Shown here piece after piece: positions 53,600 through 63,561 of a stretch of 64,000 nucleotides of DNA (positions within the stretch are counted from its first letter, which is position 1; every line of letters starts with the position of its first letter). Source of the stretch: Candidatus Avelusimicrobium intestinipullorum (lineage in GTDB: Bacteria; Elusimicrobiota; Elusimicrobia; Elusimicrobiales; Elusimicrobiaceae); assembly GCA_944324635.1 (NCBI GenBank), contig CALUXC010000002.1:1-64000 (forward strand). The letters run 5' to 3'. Both the position numbers and the translations under genes were made by a program. The notes beneath the pieces are model-generated. The model was not told the origin of the DNA, did not search any database, and worked only from the letters and a program-made list of their open reading frames with translations.

Positions 53600-54595
53600 T
53601 TAGTTATTTTCTTTGGGGAAAAATCTCTCCGCCAGCACTCTTTCGCGGCCGGCCTCGGTGCGCATCAGCTGAATTTTGCGCTCATATTTGGCAGCGTTGG
53701 CGGGATCCAATTTTTTGGCCACCAGATAGTTGGCCGTCGCGGCGACGGGGTCTTCCACCGCCAGCATATCGCCCATCAAATCATACGTGGGCACATACTG
53801 GCTGGCCAGCTCTTTGGATTTAACCAACAGCCCCAGCGCATAATCGGTTTCGCCTTTGCGGTACATCAAATCGCCCATGTAGTAGTAAGCCAGTGCATAA
53901 GTGGGTTTGATAGTGACGGCTTCTTCCAAATCAGCATAGGCATTGGAGGGATATCCCATTTTAATAAACGCGCGGGCACGCTCCAGGTACGGGCGGGCAT
54001 CATCGGGCGTTAAAGAAATCAGATAGGTGTAATCGTCGGCCGCCAGCTCGTATTTCCCCAACGAAAAATACGTCAGCCCGCGGTTCAAAAACAGCAAGGG
54101 TTCGTCTTGGCGGATTTTGAACGCACTGTTAAAATCGGCCAAAGCGTCCGCCGAGCGCCCCATTTTGGAATAGGCGATGGCGCGGTTCATAAGCGCGGTG
54201 AAATAATTGGGTTTGCGAATGATAGCGTCCGTCAGCTGATAAACCGCTTGGGAATAGCGGCCCATGTCAATGTACAAGGCACCCAAGTTGTTGTAGGTTT
54301 CGGGGATATTGGGGTTGAGCTCAATGGCTTTCAAATAGTCCTGTTCCGCATAGGCGCGGTTCTTGGCGCGTTCTTTAGCGTCCTTAAACGGAAGGCGTTC
54401 CCACAAAATACCGCGGTTGGCATAGGCGGAGGCATTTTTGGGATCCTGCTTAATTAAGCGGGAGTAAAGCTGCATAGCCTGGGTGTAGTTTCCCTTGGAA
54501 GTAGCCAGCTGCGCTTGCTTAAAAAGACGTTTTTCTCCATTTCCGCACGCGGCCAACAACAAGGCCACCGCGATAACCCCTACTATTTTTTTCAT
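53600..54595 (-). CDS. TPR-repeat lipoprotein
   Basis: 331 aa from the ATG after GGAGG. Lipobox VALLLAACGN, then about eight TPR units (residues 25-315; for example PETYNNLGALYIDMGRYSQA, VYQLTDAIIRKPNYFTALMN). Periplasmic scaffold, partner unknown. The start overlaps the lspA stop by 4 nt; LspA would process its own neighbour's lipobox. Reading frame upstream of this ATG belongs to lspA sequence. Confidence 0.85.
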   Translation of the reverse strand: MKKIVGVIAVALLLAACGNGEKRLFKQAQLATSKGNYTQAMQLYSRLIKQDPKNASAYANRGILWERLPFKDAKERAKNRAYAEQDYLKAIELNPNIPETYNNLGALYIDMGRYSQAVYQLTDAIIRKPNYFTALMNRAIAYSKMGRSADALADFNSAFKIRQDEPLLFLNRGLTYFSLGKYELAADDYTYLISLTPDDARPYLERARAFIKMGYPSNAYADLEEAVTIKPTYALAYYYMGDLMYRKGETDYALGLLVKSKELASQYVPTYDLMGDMLAVEDPVAATANYLVAKKLDPANAAKYERKIQLMRTEAGRERVLAERFFPKENN

Positions 54596-55104
54596 TTTTC
54601 CTCCCGTTTTTTCCCGCGTTGCATGAATAAAGACAGCACAAACATACAACCGCCGACCGTAATAAAGGAGTCCGCCACGTTAAACACGGGCCAAACCCGG
54701 AAATCTAAAAAGTCCACTACAAATCCTAAGGTTATTCTATCATAAAGATTGCCCAATGCACCCGCCAAAATAAAAACCGAGCCCCATTTTACCAGCTTGC
54801 CGTAGGAACACAGTTCCCGCCAGCTCCAGATAATATAGGCAATGATGGCCAGCATCACAAAAATCAGCAAGAAATTGCCGTTTCTCATCATGCCAAAAGC
54901 CGCCCCCGTGTTTTCCACATACGTCAAATGGAAAAACGGCAGCAGCTTTATGGGTTCATCGGGCAAATAGAAAAAAGCCAATACTTTGGTAATATGGTCA
55001 AACAAAAAGATCCCCACCAACACCGCCAAAACGGTGTTGTTTTCTTTAATCCAAGCCAGGGATCTTTGCCATATGTTACGCACCAACTTTTTCCCCTTCT
55101 TCAA
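54592..55104 (-). CDS. lspA: Lipoprotein signal peptidase (signal peptidase II)
   Basis: About 170 aa, four membrane helices, aspartic protease that cleaves prolipoproteins. Catalytic aspartates in GNLYDRITLGFVVDFLDF and FNVADSFITVG; also NTGAAFGM. The first start is a TTG inside the ileS 3' end (29-nt overlap); a GTG further in is possible. ileS-lspA order is common. Confidence 0.92.
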   Translation of the reverse strand: MKKGKKLVRNIWQRSLAWIKENNTVLAVLVGIFLFDHITKVLAFFYLPDEPIKLLPFFHLTYVENTGAAFGMMRNGNFLLIFVMLAIIAYIIWSWRELCSYGKLVKWGSVFILAGALGNLYDRITLGFVVDFLDFRVWPVFNVADSFITVGGCMFVLSLFMQRGKKREEK

Positions 55105-57895
55105 CTTTCAGGCCTTCCTTTTCCAGCACCTGGGCGCAGCGGGCGCACAAGTCCGGGTGGGCGGCGTCGGAACCGACGTCACGCTTCCACTGCCAGCAGC
55201 GGGCGCATTTCTGCCCGGAGGCATGTTCGGCCGTTACTTCCAAGTCTTCTTTTCCGTCCGCAATTTCCACCTCGGACACGATGGCAATTTCCGGCCACAG
55301 CGCTTTGGTTTCTTCCAAGAAGGCTTTGGTTTGAGGATTGTTCGTTTTGAAAATCACTTTGGCTTCCAGCGAAGAGCCAATCACCCCTTTCTGGCGGGTT
55401 TCTTCCAACACTTTCTGCACGGCTTCGCGCACGCGGCGGATTTTGTTCCACTTTTCTTCCAGTTTTACATCGGGAATCATGGAAGCGTTGGCCGGCATGT
55501 TGGAAAGGAAAATGCTCTGCGGCAAATCGCGGCCGAGCGCGGTTTTGCGCAGTTCCTGCCAGGCTTCTTCGGCGGTGAAGGAAAGTACGGGCGCCATCAA
55601 CTGCAAAAGCGTCACCGCAATTTCGGCCAGTACCGTCTGCGCGCTGCGCCGCGACGGGGCGGAAGCACCCAGCGTGTACAAGCGGTCTTTGGACGCGTCC
55701 AACATAAAAGAGGACAAATCCAAAATACAGAAATCCGTAATGGCGCGCATGGCACGGCGGAAGTTAAATTCGCCGTAGCCGGCATGCACTTCCTGGATCA
55801 GTTCGTTTAAGCGGCCCAGCATGTAGCGGTCCATTTCCGTCAAATCTTTGGCAGGCACTTGGTGCAAGGCCGGGTCATAATCGGACAAGTTCCCCAGCGC
55901 ATAGCGCACCGTGTTGCGGATTTTGCGGTATGTATCCACCGGTCCGCCCAAGATTTCATCGGAAATGCGAACGTCGCCCTGATAGTCGGAAAACGCCACC
56001 CACAGGCGCAAGATATCGGCGCCGAATTTATTGATAACGTCTTCGGGATCTACGCTGTTTCCCAGCGATTTGTGCATCGGGCGGCCTTGCTGGTCCAGCA
56101 CCATGCCGTGAGTCAAAATCGTTTTGAAAGGAGCGGTTCCTTCCAGCGTAAAAGAAGGAATGTACGAGCTTTGGAACCAGCCGCGGTGCTGGTCGGACCC
56201 TTCGGAATACACGTCGGCCGGGAAGGACATGCCGCGGTCTTTCACTACGGCCGCCCAAGACACGCCCGAATCCAACCATACGTCCAAAATGTCGGTTTCT
56301 TTGCGGAATTCTTCGCACCCGCATTCGCAATGATACCCTTGCGGCATCAGTTTTTCCACGGGGTCGGTAAACCAGAAATCGGAACCTTCTTTCATGGCGC
56401 GTTCTTTAATGAAAGAGAACAGCTCATGATTCACCTGCGGTTTGCCGCATTTTTTGCAATACAGCACCGTCACCGGGGTACCCCAGAAGCGCTGGCGGGA
56501 CAGACACCAATCCGGGCGCAGGCCAATCATGGAGCGCATGCGTTCTTCGCCGCCGGCGGGATAGAATTTGACGTTGGAGAGGTTGTCCATCAATTTTTGG
56601 CGCAAACCGTCCTTGTCAATGCTCATGAACCACTGTTCCGTAGCGCGGAAAATAATCGGGTTGTGGCAGCGCCAGCAATGCGGATAGCTGTGGGTGATTT
56701 CCTGCTCTTTGATAAGCGCGCCCAGTTCGTCCAACTTTTTCACCATCAGCGGGTTGGCTTCAAATACGTGCATACCTTCAAAAATGCCCGCGTCTTTGGT
56801 GTAGCAGCCTTTTTCGTCCACGGGGCAGAAGGTTTCCAGGCCCCATTGTTTGCCGGCGCGGAAGTCGTCCTCACCGTGGCCGGGAGCAATATGCACGATA
56901 CCCACACCCGCGTCCATGGTAACGAAGTCCGTCCAGATGACGGGGTTTTCTTTATGAGAAAGCGGGTGGTAGTATTTCATACCCACCAAATCGGCACCCG
57001 CCACTTTGCCGGCCTGAGAGCAATCCAGCCCGGTGTTTTTCAAAAATTCTTCGGCCAATTTTTCGGCCACAATGTAGTATTCGCCCGTCTTTTCGTCTTT
57101 CAAGATGGCATAGTCTTCGGTATTGGAAACGGCGGCCGCCATGTTGGAAGGAATGGTCCAGGGGGTGGTGGTCCACACCGCGAGGCTGACGGGTTTGGAA
57201 TAGTCCAAATCGCCCAATACTTTTTGATTGGGGCTAACCAGCTTAAAGCGCAAATAAATGGAAGAAGATTTAACGTCTTTATATTCGGTTTCGGCATCGG
57301 CCAAGGCGGTTTCGCAGTGGGAACACCACGTAATGGTTTTTTGGCCTTTATAGACGTAGCCTTTTTCAATCAAATCCAAAAACACGCCAATCGTGATGCC
57401 TTCGTAGCGAGGGGACATGGTAAGATACGGGTTGTCCCAGTCGCCCTGCACGCCCAAGCGTTTGAAACCTTGGCGCTGCAAATCAATAAATTTGGCGGCA
57501 AATTCGCGCGCTTTTTTGCGGAAAGCGGGCACGTCGGTAATGTGTTTTTTGTCCTGTTTTAATTCTTTGAGCAAAGCCTGTTCAATGGGCAGGCCATGGC
57601 AGTCCCACCCCGGCACGTACGGGGTGTAATAACCCGTCATCGCGCGGCTTTTAATAATAATATCCTTAATGGTTTTGTCCAGAGCGTGGCCAATGTGAAT
57701 TTTCCCGTTGGCATAGGGCGGGCCGTCGTGCAGTACAAAATGTTTGCCGGCCTCGTTTTTCTTAAGCATAGCTTCGTACAAATTGATGGATTGCCAGAAC
57801 TCCAGGATTTTGGGTTCTTTTTGCGCCAGTCCTGCGCGCATCGGAAAGTCCGTTTTGGGCAGCAAAACGGTATGAGAATACTTATTTTTTGCCAT
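55076..57895 (-). CDS. ileS: Isoleucyl-tRNA synthetase
   Basis: 939 aa class I synthetase. HIGH motif GPPYANGKIHIGHALDK (about 58-74), editing domain in the CP1 insertion, KMSKS-type motif as MHKSLGNS (about 600), and a C-terminal zinc finger CARCWQWK...CARCAQVL. Charges tRNA-Ile. A TATAAT box about 50 nt upstream and a GGAG site suggest a leadered transcript. Confidence 0.96.
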   Translation of the reverse strand: MAKNKYSHTVLLPKTDFPMRAGLAQKEPKILEFWQSINLYEAMLKKNEAGKHFVLHDGPPYANGKIHIGHALDKTIKDIIIKSRAMTGYYTPYVPGWDCHGLPIEQALLKELKQDKKHITDVPAFRKKAREFAAKFIDLQRQGFKRLGVQGDWDNPYLTMSPRYEGITIGVFLDLIEKGYVYKGQKTITWCSHCETALADAETEYKDVKSSSIYLRFKLVSPNQKVLGDLDYSKPVSLAVWTTTPWTIPSNMAAAVSNTEDYAILKDEKTGEYYIVAEKLAEEFLKNTGLDCSQAGKVAGADLVGMKYYHPLSHKENPVIWTDFVTMDAGVGIVHIAPGHGEDDFRAGKQWGLETFCPVDEKGCYTKDAGIFEGMHVFEANPLMVKKLDELGALIKEQEITHSYPHCWRCHNPIIFRATEQWFMSIDKDGLRQKLMDNLSNVKFYPAGGEERMRSMIGLRPDWCLSRQRFWGTPVTVLYCKKCGKPQVNHELFSFIKERAMKEGSDFWFTDPVEKLMPQGYHCECGCEEFRKETDILDVWLDSGVSWAAVVKDRGMSFPADVYSEGSDQHRGWFQSSYIPSFTLEGTAPFKTILTHGMVLDQQGRPMHKSLGNSVDPEDVINKFGADILRLWVAFSDYQGDVRISDEILGGPVDTYRKIRNTVRYALGNLSDYDPALHQVPAKDLTEMDRYMLGRLNELIQEVHAGYGEFNFRRAMRAITDFCILDLSSFMLDASKDRLYTLGASAPSRRSAQTVLAEIAVTLLQLMAPVLSFTAEEAWQELRKTALGRDLPQSIFLSNMPANASMIPDVKLEEKWNKIRRVREAVQKVLEETRQKGVIGSSLEAKVIFKTNNPQTKAFLEETKALWPEIAIVSEVEIADGKEDLEVTAEHASGQKCARCWQWKRDVGSDAAHPDLCARCAQVLEKEGLKVEEGEKVGA

Positions 57896-58039
57896 GATAA
57901 TCTAACACTCCGTATATATTAAGGATATTTATTATTATAGAAAATTTAGGGGCTTTGGCGCGAAGCGGCTTTATGTGCAGGTAGCGGCCGTGCAGGCACA
58001 GGCACAGGGGGTTTTACGATTGCTGGGAACAAACAGGGA

Positions 58040-58429
58040 TTATTTATCCACCTTTTCGCCGGTTTGTTTATGCAGGTAGTCGTGCAGTTTTTCCAAGGTT
58101 TCGCGGCTGACGGCATGCTCCATTTTGCATGCGTCCATATCGGCAATTTTGGGGCTCACGCCAATCACTTGGGTAAGGAAACGGCTTAAAATGGCGTGAC
58201 GTTTTTTCACGTCCTCGGCGGCGCGGCGGCCTTTGGGGGTCAGTTCTATGCCGCTGTAAGGCTGGTGGCGCACGTATCCGCCCTCGCCCAGCGCCTTCAT
58301 GGCGCCGGTCACGCTGGGGGTCTTTACGCCCAGCATATCGCGGATATCGCTCACGCGGGCTACGCCTTTATCGTTGGCACAAAGAGAAACCGCTTCCAAA
58401 TAGTCTTCCATGTTGGGGGATAATTTCAT
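58040..58429 (-). CDS. DtxR/MntR-family metal-dependent regulator
   Basis: 129 aa. Winged helix (MEDYLEAVSLC..., DIRDMLGVKTPSVTGAMKAL, GIELTPKGRRAAEDV) and dimerisation domain with metal-site residues (MDACKMEHAVS, E and H). A Mn- or Fe-responsive repressor of metal uptake. No transporter gene is adjacent; it is divergent from gdhA, whose promoter it could affect. Confidence 0.88.
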   Translation of the reverse strand: MKLSPNMEDYLEAVSLCANDKGVARVSDIRDMLGVKTPSVTGAMKALGEGGYVRHQPYSGIELTPKGRRAAEDVKKRHAILSRFLTQVIGVSPKIADMDACKMEHAVSRETLEKLHDYLHKQTGEKVDK

Positions 58430-58499
58430 GTTTTCCTCCTGCCTTACACCGGGGCATACCGTGTGTATATCTTATCATATTTCACGTCCGAAATATCCC

Positions 58500-58528
58500 T
58501 TGCGTTCGCCCAAAGATATGTTTATAAT
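58500..58528 (+). promoter_or_regulatory. gdhA promoter
   Basis: TTGCGT (58500-58505), 17-bp spacer, consensus TATAAT (58523-58528), 31 nt before the ATG. AAAAGGAG precedes the start by 5 nt. A GGGGTAGCAGTACCCC hairpin spans the start of the leader. Confidence 0.75.
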
Positions 58529-58558
58529 GGGGGTAGCAGTACCCCAAAAGGAGACGCT

Positions 58559-59908
58559 ATGGATACCAATACTTATACCGAGCAGTTCCTGGCGGCCCTC
58601 ACCAAAAGGGACCCCGCCCAAAAAGTTTTTCATCAAGCCGTATTTGAAGTTGTCAGCACCTTAAAACCCGTGCTGGAACAAAAACCGCTCTATATAAAAG
58701 AACGCATTTTGGAACGCATTGTGGAACCGGAACGCACCATTATTTTCCGCGTACCGTGGCAGGACGATAAAGGCGAAATCCACGTCAACCGCGGCTTCCG
58801 CGTGCAATACAACAGCGCCCTGGGGCCCTACAAAGGCGGCATGCGCTTTCATGAAACGGTGACGCAGGACGTATTAAAATTTTTAGGCTTTGAACAGGTA
58901 TTCAAAAACAGTTTAACCACGCTCCCTTTGGGCGGCGGCAAAGGCGGAAGCGATTTTGACACGCGCGGCAAGTCCGACAGCGAGGTCATGCGTTTTTGCC
59001 ATTCGTTTATCAACGAACTCTACCACCACATTGGCTATCACACCGATATCCCCGCCGGAGACTTGGGCTGCGGCGCGCGCGAAATTGGGTATATGTTCGG
59101 GCAATATAAGAAGCTGACCAACGATTTTACCGGCGCATTCACCGGCAAAAAGCCTAACTGGGGCGGCAGCTTGCTCCGCCCGGAAGCCACCGGCTACGGC
59201 GTGGCCTACTTCGCCCAAAACATGCTGGGCACCAAAGGCGACAGCCTGCAAGGCAAAACGTGCATTATTTCCGGCACGGGCAATGTGGGCATTTACGCCA
59301 TGGAAAAGCTGACCCAGCTGGGCGGCAAAGTGGTTGGATGTATGGATTACGACGGCAGCATTTACGATCCTAACGGCATCAATGCCGAAAAGCTGGCCTT
59401 CTTAAAAGACTTGGTGTTCGTACGGCGCGGAAGCTTGAAAGAATACGGCCAAAAATTCAAAGGGGCCGAATTCCGCCCCGGCAAAAAAACCTGGGATATC
59501 CCCTGCGATGTGGCCTGCCCCACCGCCTGCGAAAACGAACTGCACACCGAAGACGCCAAACTGCTTTTGAAAAACGGCTGCAAATGCGTGTGCGAAGGCT
59601 CCAACATGCCCTGCACGCCCGGTGCGATTGAAGCATTCCAACAAGCGGGTATTTTGTATTCCCCCGGCAAAGCTTCCAACGCGGGCGGCGTGGCGGTATC
59701 GGGCCTGGAAATGACGCAAAACAGTATGCGCGTATATTGGACCCGGGAAGAAGTGGACCAATACCTCCAGCGCATTATGAACAACATTCACCAAAGCTGC
59801 TTGGCCGCGGCCGAAGAATACGGCATGAAAGGCAACTATATGGCAGGGGCCAACATTGCCGGCTTCAAAAAAGTGGCCGACGCCATGATAGACCAAGGCT
59901 TGGTGTAA
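58559..59908 (+). CDS. gdhA: NADP-specific glutamate dehydrogenase
   Basis: 449 aa. Catalytic-lysine loop LPLGGGKGGSDFD (about 120), GPYKGGMRFH, coenzyme fold GTGNVGIYAME, and SNAGGVAVSGLEMTQN. It forms glutamate from 2-oxoglutarate and ammonia, the main nitrogen-assimilation route in many gut anaerobes. The GxDxP region (AGDLGCGAREIG) is typical of the hexameric type I enzyme. The start is decided by AAAAGGAG. Confidence 0.95.
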   Translation: MDTNTYTEQFLAALTKRDPAQKVFHQAVFEVVSTLKPVLEQKPLYIKERILERIVEPERTIIFRVPWQDDKGEIHVNRGFRVQYNSALGPYKGGMRFHETVTQDVLKFLGFEQVFKNSLTTLPLGGGKGGSDFDTRGKSDSEVMRFCHSFINELYHHIGYHTDIPAGDLGCGAREIGYMFGQYKKLTNDFTGAFTGKKPNWGGSLLRPEATGYGVAYFAQNMLGTKGDSLQGKTCIISGTGNVGIYAMEKLTQLGGKVVGCMDYDGSIYDPNGINAEKLAFLKDLVFVRRGSLKEYGQKFKGAEFRPGKKTWDIPCDVACPTACENELHTEDAKLLLKNGCKCVCEGSNMPCTPGAIEAFQQAGILYSPGKASNAGGVAVSGLEMTQNSMRVYWTREEVDQYLQRIMNNIHQSCLAAAEEYGMKGNYMAGANIAGFKKVADAMIDQGLV

Positions 59909-59921
59909 AAGAACTATATAT

Positions 59922-59956
59922 GGCAAACCCGCGCCTAAGCGCGGGTTTTGTTTTTT
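59922..59956 (+). terminator. Terminator after gdhA
   Basis: Stem AAACCCGCGC / GCGCGGGTTT with loop CTAA and a T run. Confidence 0.9.
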
Positions 59957-61653
59957 ATAGGGCAATTATTAGGGGGGTTTATCTTTTTAAGCTTACACAA
60001 AGACCACCCCGCATTCGGAAAGAAATACACATTGGCGTTTGAATTAAAATTCTGGCAGGGTTCCCCAGCACTTTCCACCCCGTACGGAGCCAAAGTGCGC
60101 GGTTCCAACATCAATTCCCAATACACGCTTATCATATAGATAGGCCCCTCGTGGCAGGCTATGGTTTCCTTAATTTTTTCATCAAAATTATGCCGGAAAT
60201 AAAGATCCGGTAACAAATTTAATTTTCTGGCCTGCTGGCGCAAGGACAAATGATACCCGCCATATGTCGGATATTTTATTCCCCCTACAAAAACGCTTGC
60301 TTCCGGGAAAAACGGGGCCAAAAAGGACATGGGAGACCCCCAAAAAATAATCAACGCATTCTTTTCTATCTTGGGCACAGACGGAAAAATCGCAATAGCT
60401 TGCTTAGTAAAAGGGCCATGTTTTTCTCCCCACACGCCGGAATAGGTTGTCTTTAAGAAAAACACAAAAAGGCCGCACACCAGGCATATATTTAATATTT
60501 TGCGCAGCCCCAGCTTTTTTAGACAACAAACAATCAATAAACCGTTTAACATTTCCAATATAATCAAATATCGCAATATCCCGCCAAAGAACGCTAGCCA
60601 AACCACATACATTACCCCCGTTAATACCCATAAGATAAGCATTTTTCGGTTTTCCAGTCTTTGATGAATGTTTTGTTCGTGACGTTTCCAAAACAGGATT
60701 CCTCCCAACACCAAAAAACTGACAAATCCCACACTCATCCGATAATCAAAAAGAACTTCTGATATAACGTAATCCCCTTTGTTCATAAACCGCAAAAAAG
60801 GGAAAAATAGCCATTGAAGCCACGTTTGAGGATAAAAGCGTGCGTCTTTCAAATTTTCTAAAGCAAAAAAAGGAGATTGGAAAAATTCATTATAGAAAGG
60901 GAAAACGGGATTGTTGTAATTTTCCCATAAGCGCCACATAAAATATCCGTCAGTTAACAAAAAACCGCCCAATGCCGCGCCAGCAAAGAGAACCCCTTTG
61001 ACAACAGGTTTTTGCAACCGGTACCCATTTACGCACAAAACGGCAAACAAGGCCGTCAGAACAGGAAATAAGGAATGTTTGGCTCCCGCCAAGGCTCCTG
61101 CAACAAACGCCGCCCAGAACAAGAGTTTTGTACATCGTGGCCGAAAAAGCAAAAAAAGTAACCCCCAATACACGCTAAGCGCGGCAAACAAATTTAATAA
61201 CACATCATTATTGGGGGAAGCTATTTGAGAGCGAAACATAAAACCGCCCACAACTATTAAAACCGCAAAAATTACCCATATGTAATTTTTGCGCGGAAAA
61301 ATCAATCTGCAAATTTTATAAAAAACGAATAATAATCCCCCGCTCAAAGCCGCTAAAATACCCGCCACCAAATGCGGCCAGTTATTTAGCCAACGAATCA
61401 ACAAATAATACGGAATGTCCGGCAACGGATTCAAAAAGGTATGTATACCGGCTGGGATTACATCCGTGTAAAAACGACCTTCCACAAAAGCATATGCATT
61501 ATAAAGATGATAATTCATCACATCAACAGACATGGTTTGCCCGATTGAAAGGCCATAACAGACACACCCCGCCATACACAACAGAAAAGCTATACAGTCA
61601 GCATATCGGTAGATAACATGTTTTATTGAGGCGATTCTTTTACGCATATTCAT
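59935..61653 (-). CDS. Polytopic membrane protein, GT-C-like (paralogue)
   Basis: 572 aa with about 11 hydrophobic segments. It shares the MSVDVMNYHLYNAYAFVEGR loop, HTFLNPLPDIPYYLLIR, TDGYFMWRLWENYNNPVFPF and a C-terminal ISVYWELMLEPRTLAPYGVE with the protein at 27486-29102. Likely a membrane glycosyltransferase or flippase-associated enzyme of the GT-C type; substrate unknown. Here no GT2 gene is adjacent. AT-richer than its paralogue. Confidence 0.65.
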   Translation of the reverse strand: MNMRKRIASIKHVIYRYADCIAFLLCMAGCVCYGLSIGQTMSVDVMNYHLYNAYAFVEGRFYTDVIPAGIHTFLNPLPDIPYYLLIRWLNNWPHLVAGILAALSGGLLFVFYKICRLIFPRKNYIWVIFAVLIVVGGFMFRSQIASPNNDVLLNLFAALSVYWGLLFLLFRPRCTKLLFWAAFVAGALAGAKHSLFPVLTALFAVLCVNGYRLQKPVVKGVLFAGAALGGFLLTDGYFMWRLWENYNNPVFPFYNEFFQSPFFALENLKDARFYPQTWLQWLFFPFLRFMNKGDYVISEVLFDYRMSVGFVSFLVLGGILFWKRHEQNIHQRLENRKMLILWVLTGVMYVVWLAFFGGILRYLIILEMLNGLLIVCCLKKLGLRKILNICLVCGLFVFFLKTTYSGVWGEKHGPFTKQAIAIFPSVPKIEKNALIIFWGSPMSFLAPFFPEASVFVGGIKYPTYGGYHLSLRQQARKLNLLPDLYFRHNFDEKIKETIACHEGPIYMISVYWELMLEPRTLAPYGVESAGEPCQNFNSNANVYFFPNAGWSLCKLKKINPPNNCPIKNKTRA

Positions 61654-61703
61654 GGGGTCTATTATAAATTTATTTTAATACAAAAGGAATTATACACAAA
61701 AAA

Positions 61704-61730
61704 GACGGGCAGTCGTAACTGCCCGTCCTT
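61704..61730 (-). terminator. Terminator of the long pilin-like gene
   Basis: Stem GACGGGCAGT / ACTGCCCGTC with loop CGTA, followed on the minus strand by TTTTTT. Confidence 0.88.
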
Positions 61731-61743
61731 GCAAAAGCAATTT

Positions 61744-63474
61744 TTACGGCATTTCCAAACCACATGGTTGTCCACCATAAGGATCTTTTTCGCATGTGTG
61801 TATCCAAAGCTGCGTTTGTGATACCGTAACACTAGAAAGATTTAAGTTCACTTTACAGTTAAAATTATCTACCAAGTTTCCGCCAATCATATCGTTCCCT
61901 CTCAGGCCGACAGTCGTCTTAGAATTCACCTTCCAAGCCGAAGAAGGAATGCCGGAAACATTTTTGCAGCCAAACGCTGAGGGCTGCTGACGATACTCGT
62001 TGCAGGTATTCTTTAAGGATGCATTCAGATCTGTTGGTATATCTAACTGAAAAGACCCACTGTATCCGCCACAAACATCAGGGAACGCCGCACAAAATTC
62101 GTAATCATAATAAGTAGTGGGCATGCCAGAACCACCTTTTCCGTAGCAGGTAAAGCTCACCCCCAAATCCGAGGCCTGTCGTGCAACATCCCCAATTGAC
62201 AAGTTTTTATAATCGCTCAAATAACAATAAGCCTGAGCTCCATAATTATCCGTCTTATACAGCCCGCGCCATGAATAGCTCATCGAATAGGCCTGAAAAT
62301 CACAAGTATCTCCCGTGCAGGAAGCACATTGCTGATTAAATTTTTGGCCATCAAAAGATTCCAGCTCTGCTATTGACACCTGCGTTCCATTACTAATGGA
62401 AAAGTCACAGTCCGGAGAACCCCCGTTAGAGCCATAAGATCCATATTGGCCTATCATGCCGACATGTTCAATCTTCCACCCCATATAAGTGTCAGAATTC
62501 ACTATCGTAGCAGTAGGAGTATCTTCTCCAAAGCGCACAGCCAATTTACTTCCCTTAATGATTCCATAAAAAGAAGGTGTAACACACTTATTGCCTTGAA
62601 CCACACAGCCATTATCTACACAATCAAAGCAACAATCTCTGCTTAACGGGCGATTAGCATTTGTAGATGGAAATTCGCCATATTGTGCACAATAAGAGGC
62701 GAGGGTGCCGTCTTCGTAAGCACTTTTACAGGTTTTTTCTTCGCACTCACTTTCTTCTTTATCGCACTCGCTCCATTCCCCAACACTCCAAGCGCCCGTT
62801 GTGGTATCACAAGTGACAGTTCTTTTTTGCACGCCGCACTTATTGCAGCTTTGTGTTTCTTCAGGCTTTTCCCCCGTACACTCACAAACTTCCGATACGC
62901 TGCATGCACTCCATTCGCTCCATTTGCCCGTAGACGTATCACACGTTCTAGTCTGTGTACCCGCCTTAGCACAGCCGCAAGCCTGCGTGGCCGCCCCGCT
63001 GCATTCTATCACAGGAGGGAGCCCTGCGCATTCATTGCCGCTCTGGAAATCTGCCCGCGCAATTAAATCGCTGCATAAGGGGTAATCTTTATTTAAGTTT
63101 GCACATTGTTCCGCACTATCACAGCAAAGACGGCCATCCGCATAAGACGGCATTTTAAGCGTATAGCCATATTTACCTTTGCTCCGGGCTTCTATGCCGG
63201 TAGTAGTGGCCGTATATGTGAAATTTTTGGTATCGGTAGAAGGAAGAATATCCGCCAACTTGGAAAAATCCGACAAATAATCTTTATCTAATGCGCAACG
63301 CTTTTCTTGTTCCGTACGCACGGCCGCCATCAGCTCTTCCGCTTCCGTTGTTTTACGCGTTTCCATTACTTTACTATATTTAGGCAATACTACCGCAGCC
63401 AATACACCTATTACAATTACTACTACCAGTAATTCTGTAAGCGTAAACGCTTTTTTCTTTTGTTTATTTAGCAT
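61744..63474 (-). CDS. Long pilin-like protein with thrombospondin-like repeats
   Basis: 576 aa. Prepilin signal KKKA-FTLTELLVVVIVIGVLA: an A takes the place of the usual G at the cleavage site, with E5 present. After the pilin helix and a pilin head (to about 165), a Cys-rich region follows. Two TSP1-like units, GTQTRTCDTSTGKWSEWSAC and KRTVTCDTTTGAWSVGEWSE, lie at about 175-240. A long unique domain of about 320 residues with many cysteines comes next. Ordinary pilins are 130-200 aa. It may be a pilus-tip adhesin or minor pilin. Monocistronic with a strong terminator. Confidence 0.85.
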   Translation of the reverse strand: MLNKQKKKAFTLTELLVVVIVIGVLAAVVLPKYSKVMETRKTTEAEELMAAVRTEQEKRCALDKDYLSDFSKLADILPSTDTKNFTYTATTTGIEARSKGKYGYTLKMPSYADGRLCCDSAEQCANLNKDYPLCSDLIARADFQSGNECAGLPPVIECSGAATQACGCAKAGTQTRTCDTSTGKWSEWSACSVSEVCECTGEKPEETQSCNKCGVQKRTVTCDTTTGAWSVGEWSECDKEESECEEKTCKSAYEDGTLASYCAQYGEFPSTNANRPLSRDCCFDCVDNGCVVQGNKCVTPSFYGIIKGSKLAVRFGEDTPTATIVNSDTYMGWKIEHVGMIGQYGSYGSNGGSPDCDFSISNGTQVSIAELESFDGQKFNQQCASCTGDTCDFQAYSMSYSWRGLYKTDNYGAQAYCYLSDYKNLSIGDVARQASDLGVSFTCYGKGGSGMPTTYYDYEFCAAFPDVCGGYSGSFQLDIPTDLNASLKNTCNEYRQQPSAFGCKNVSGIPSSAWKVNSKTTVGLRGNDMIGGNLVDNFNCKVNLNLSSVTVSQTQLWIHTCEKDPYGGQPCGLEMP

Positions 63475-63561
63475 CAGAAATCTCCTGTTTCCCTCTCCAG
63501 TTTGAGATAAGTGCGTATACGAATAGTATAATATTTTCCATTATAACATCAAGAAGAACAA

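Noticed and set aside
55859..57562. 567-codon frame antisense to ileS
   Set aside because: Shadow of the isoleucyl-tRNA synthetase gene; composition (F, G, H rich) is typical of antisense frames.
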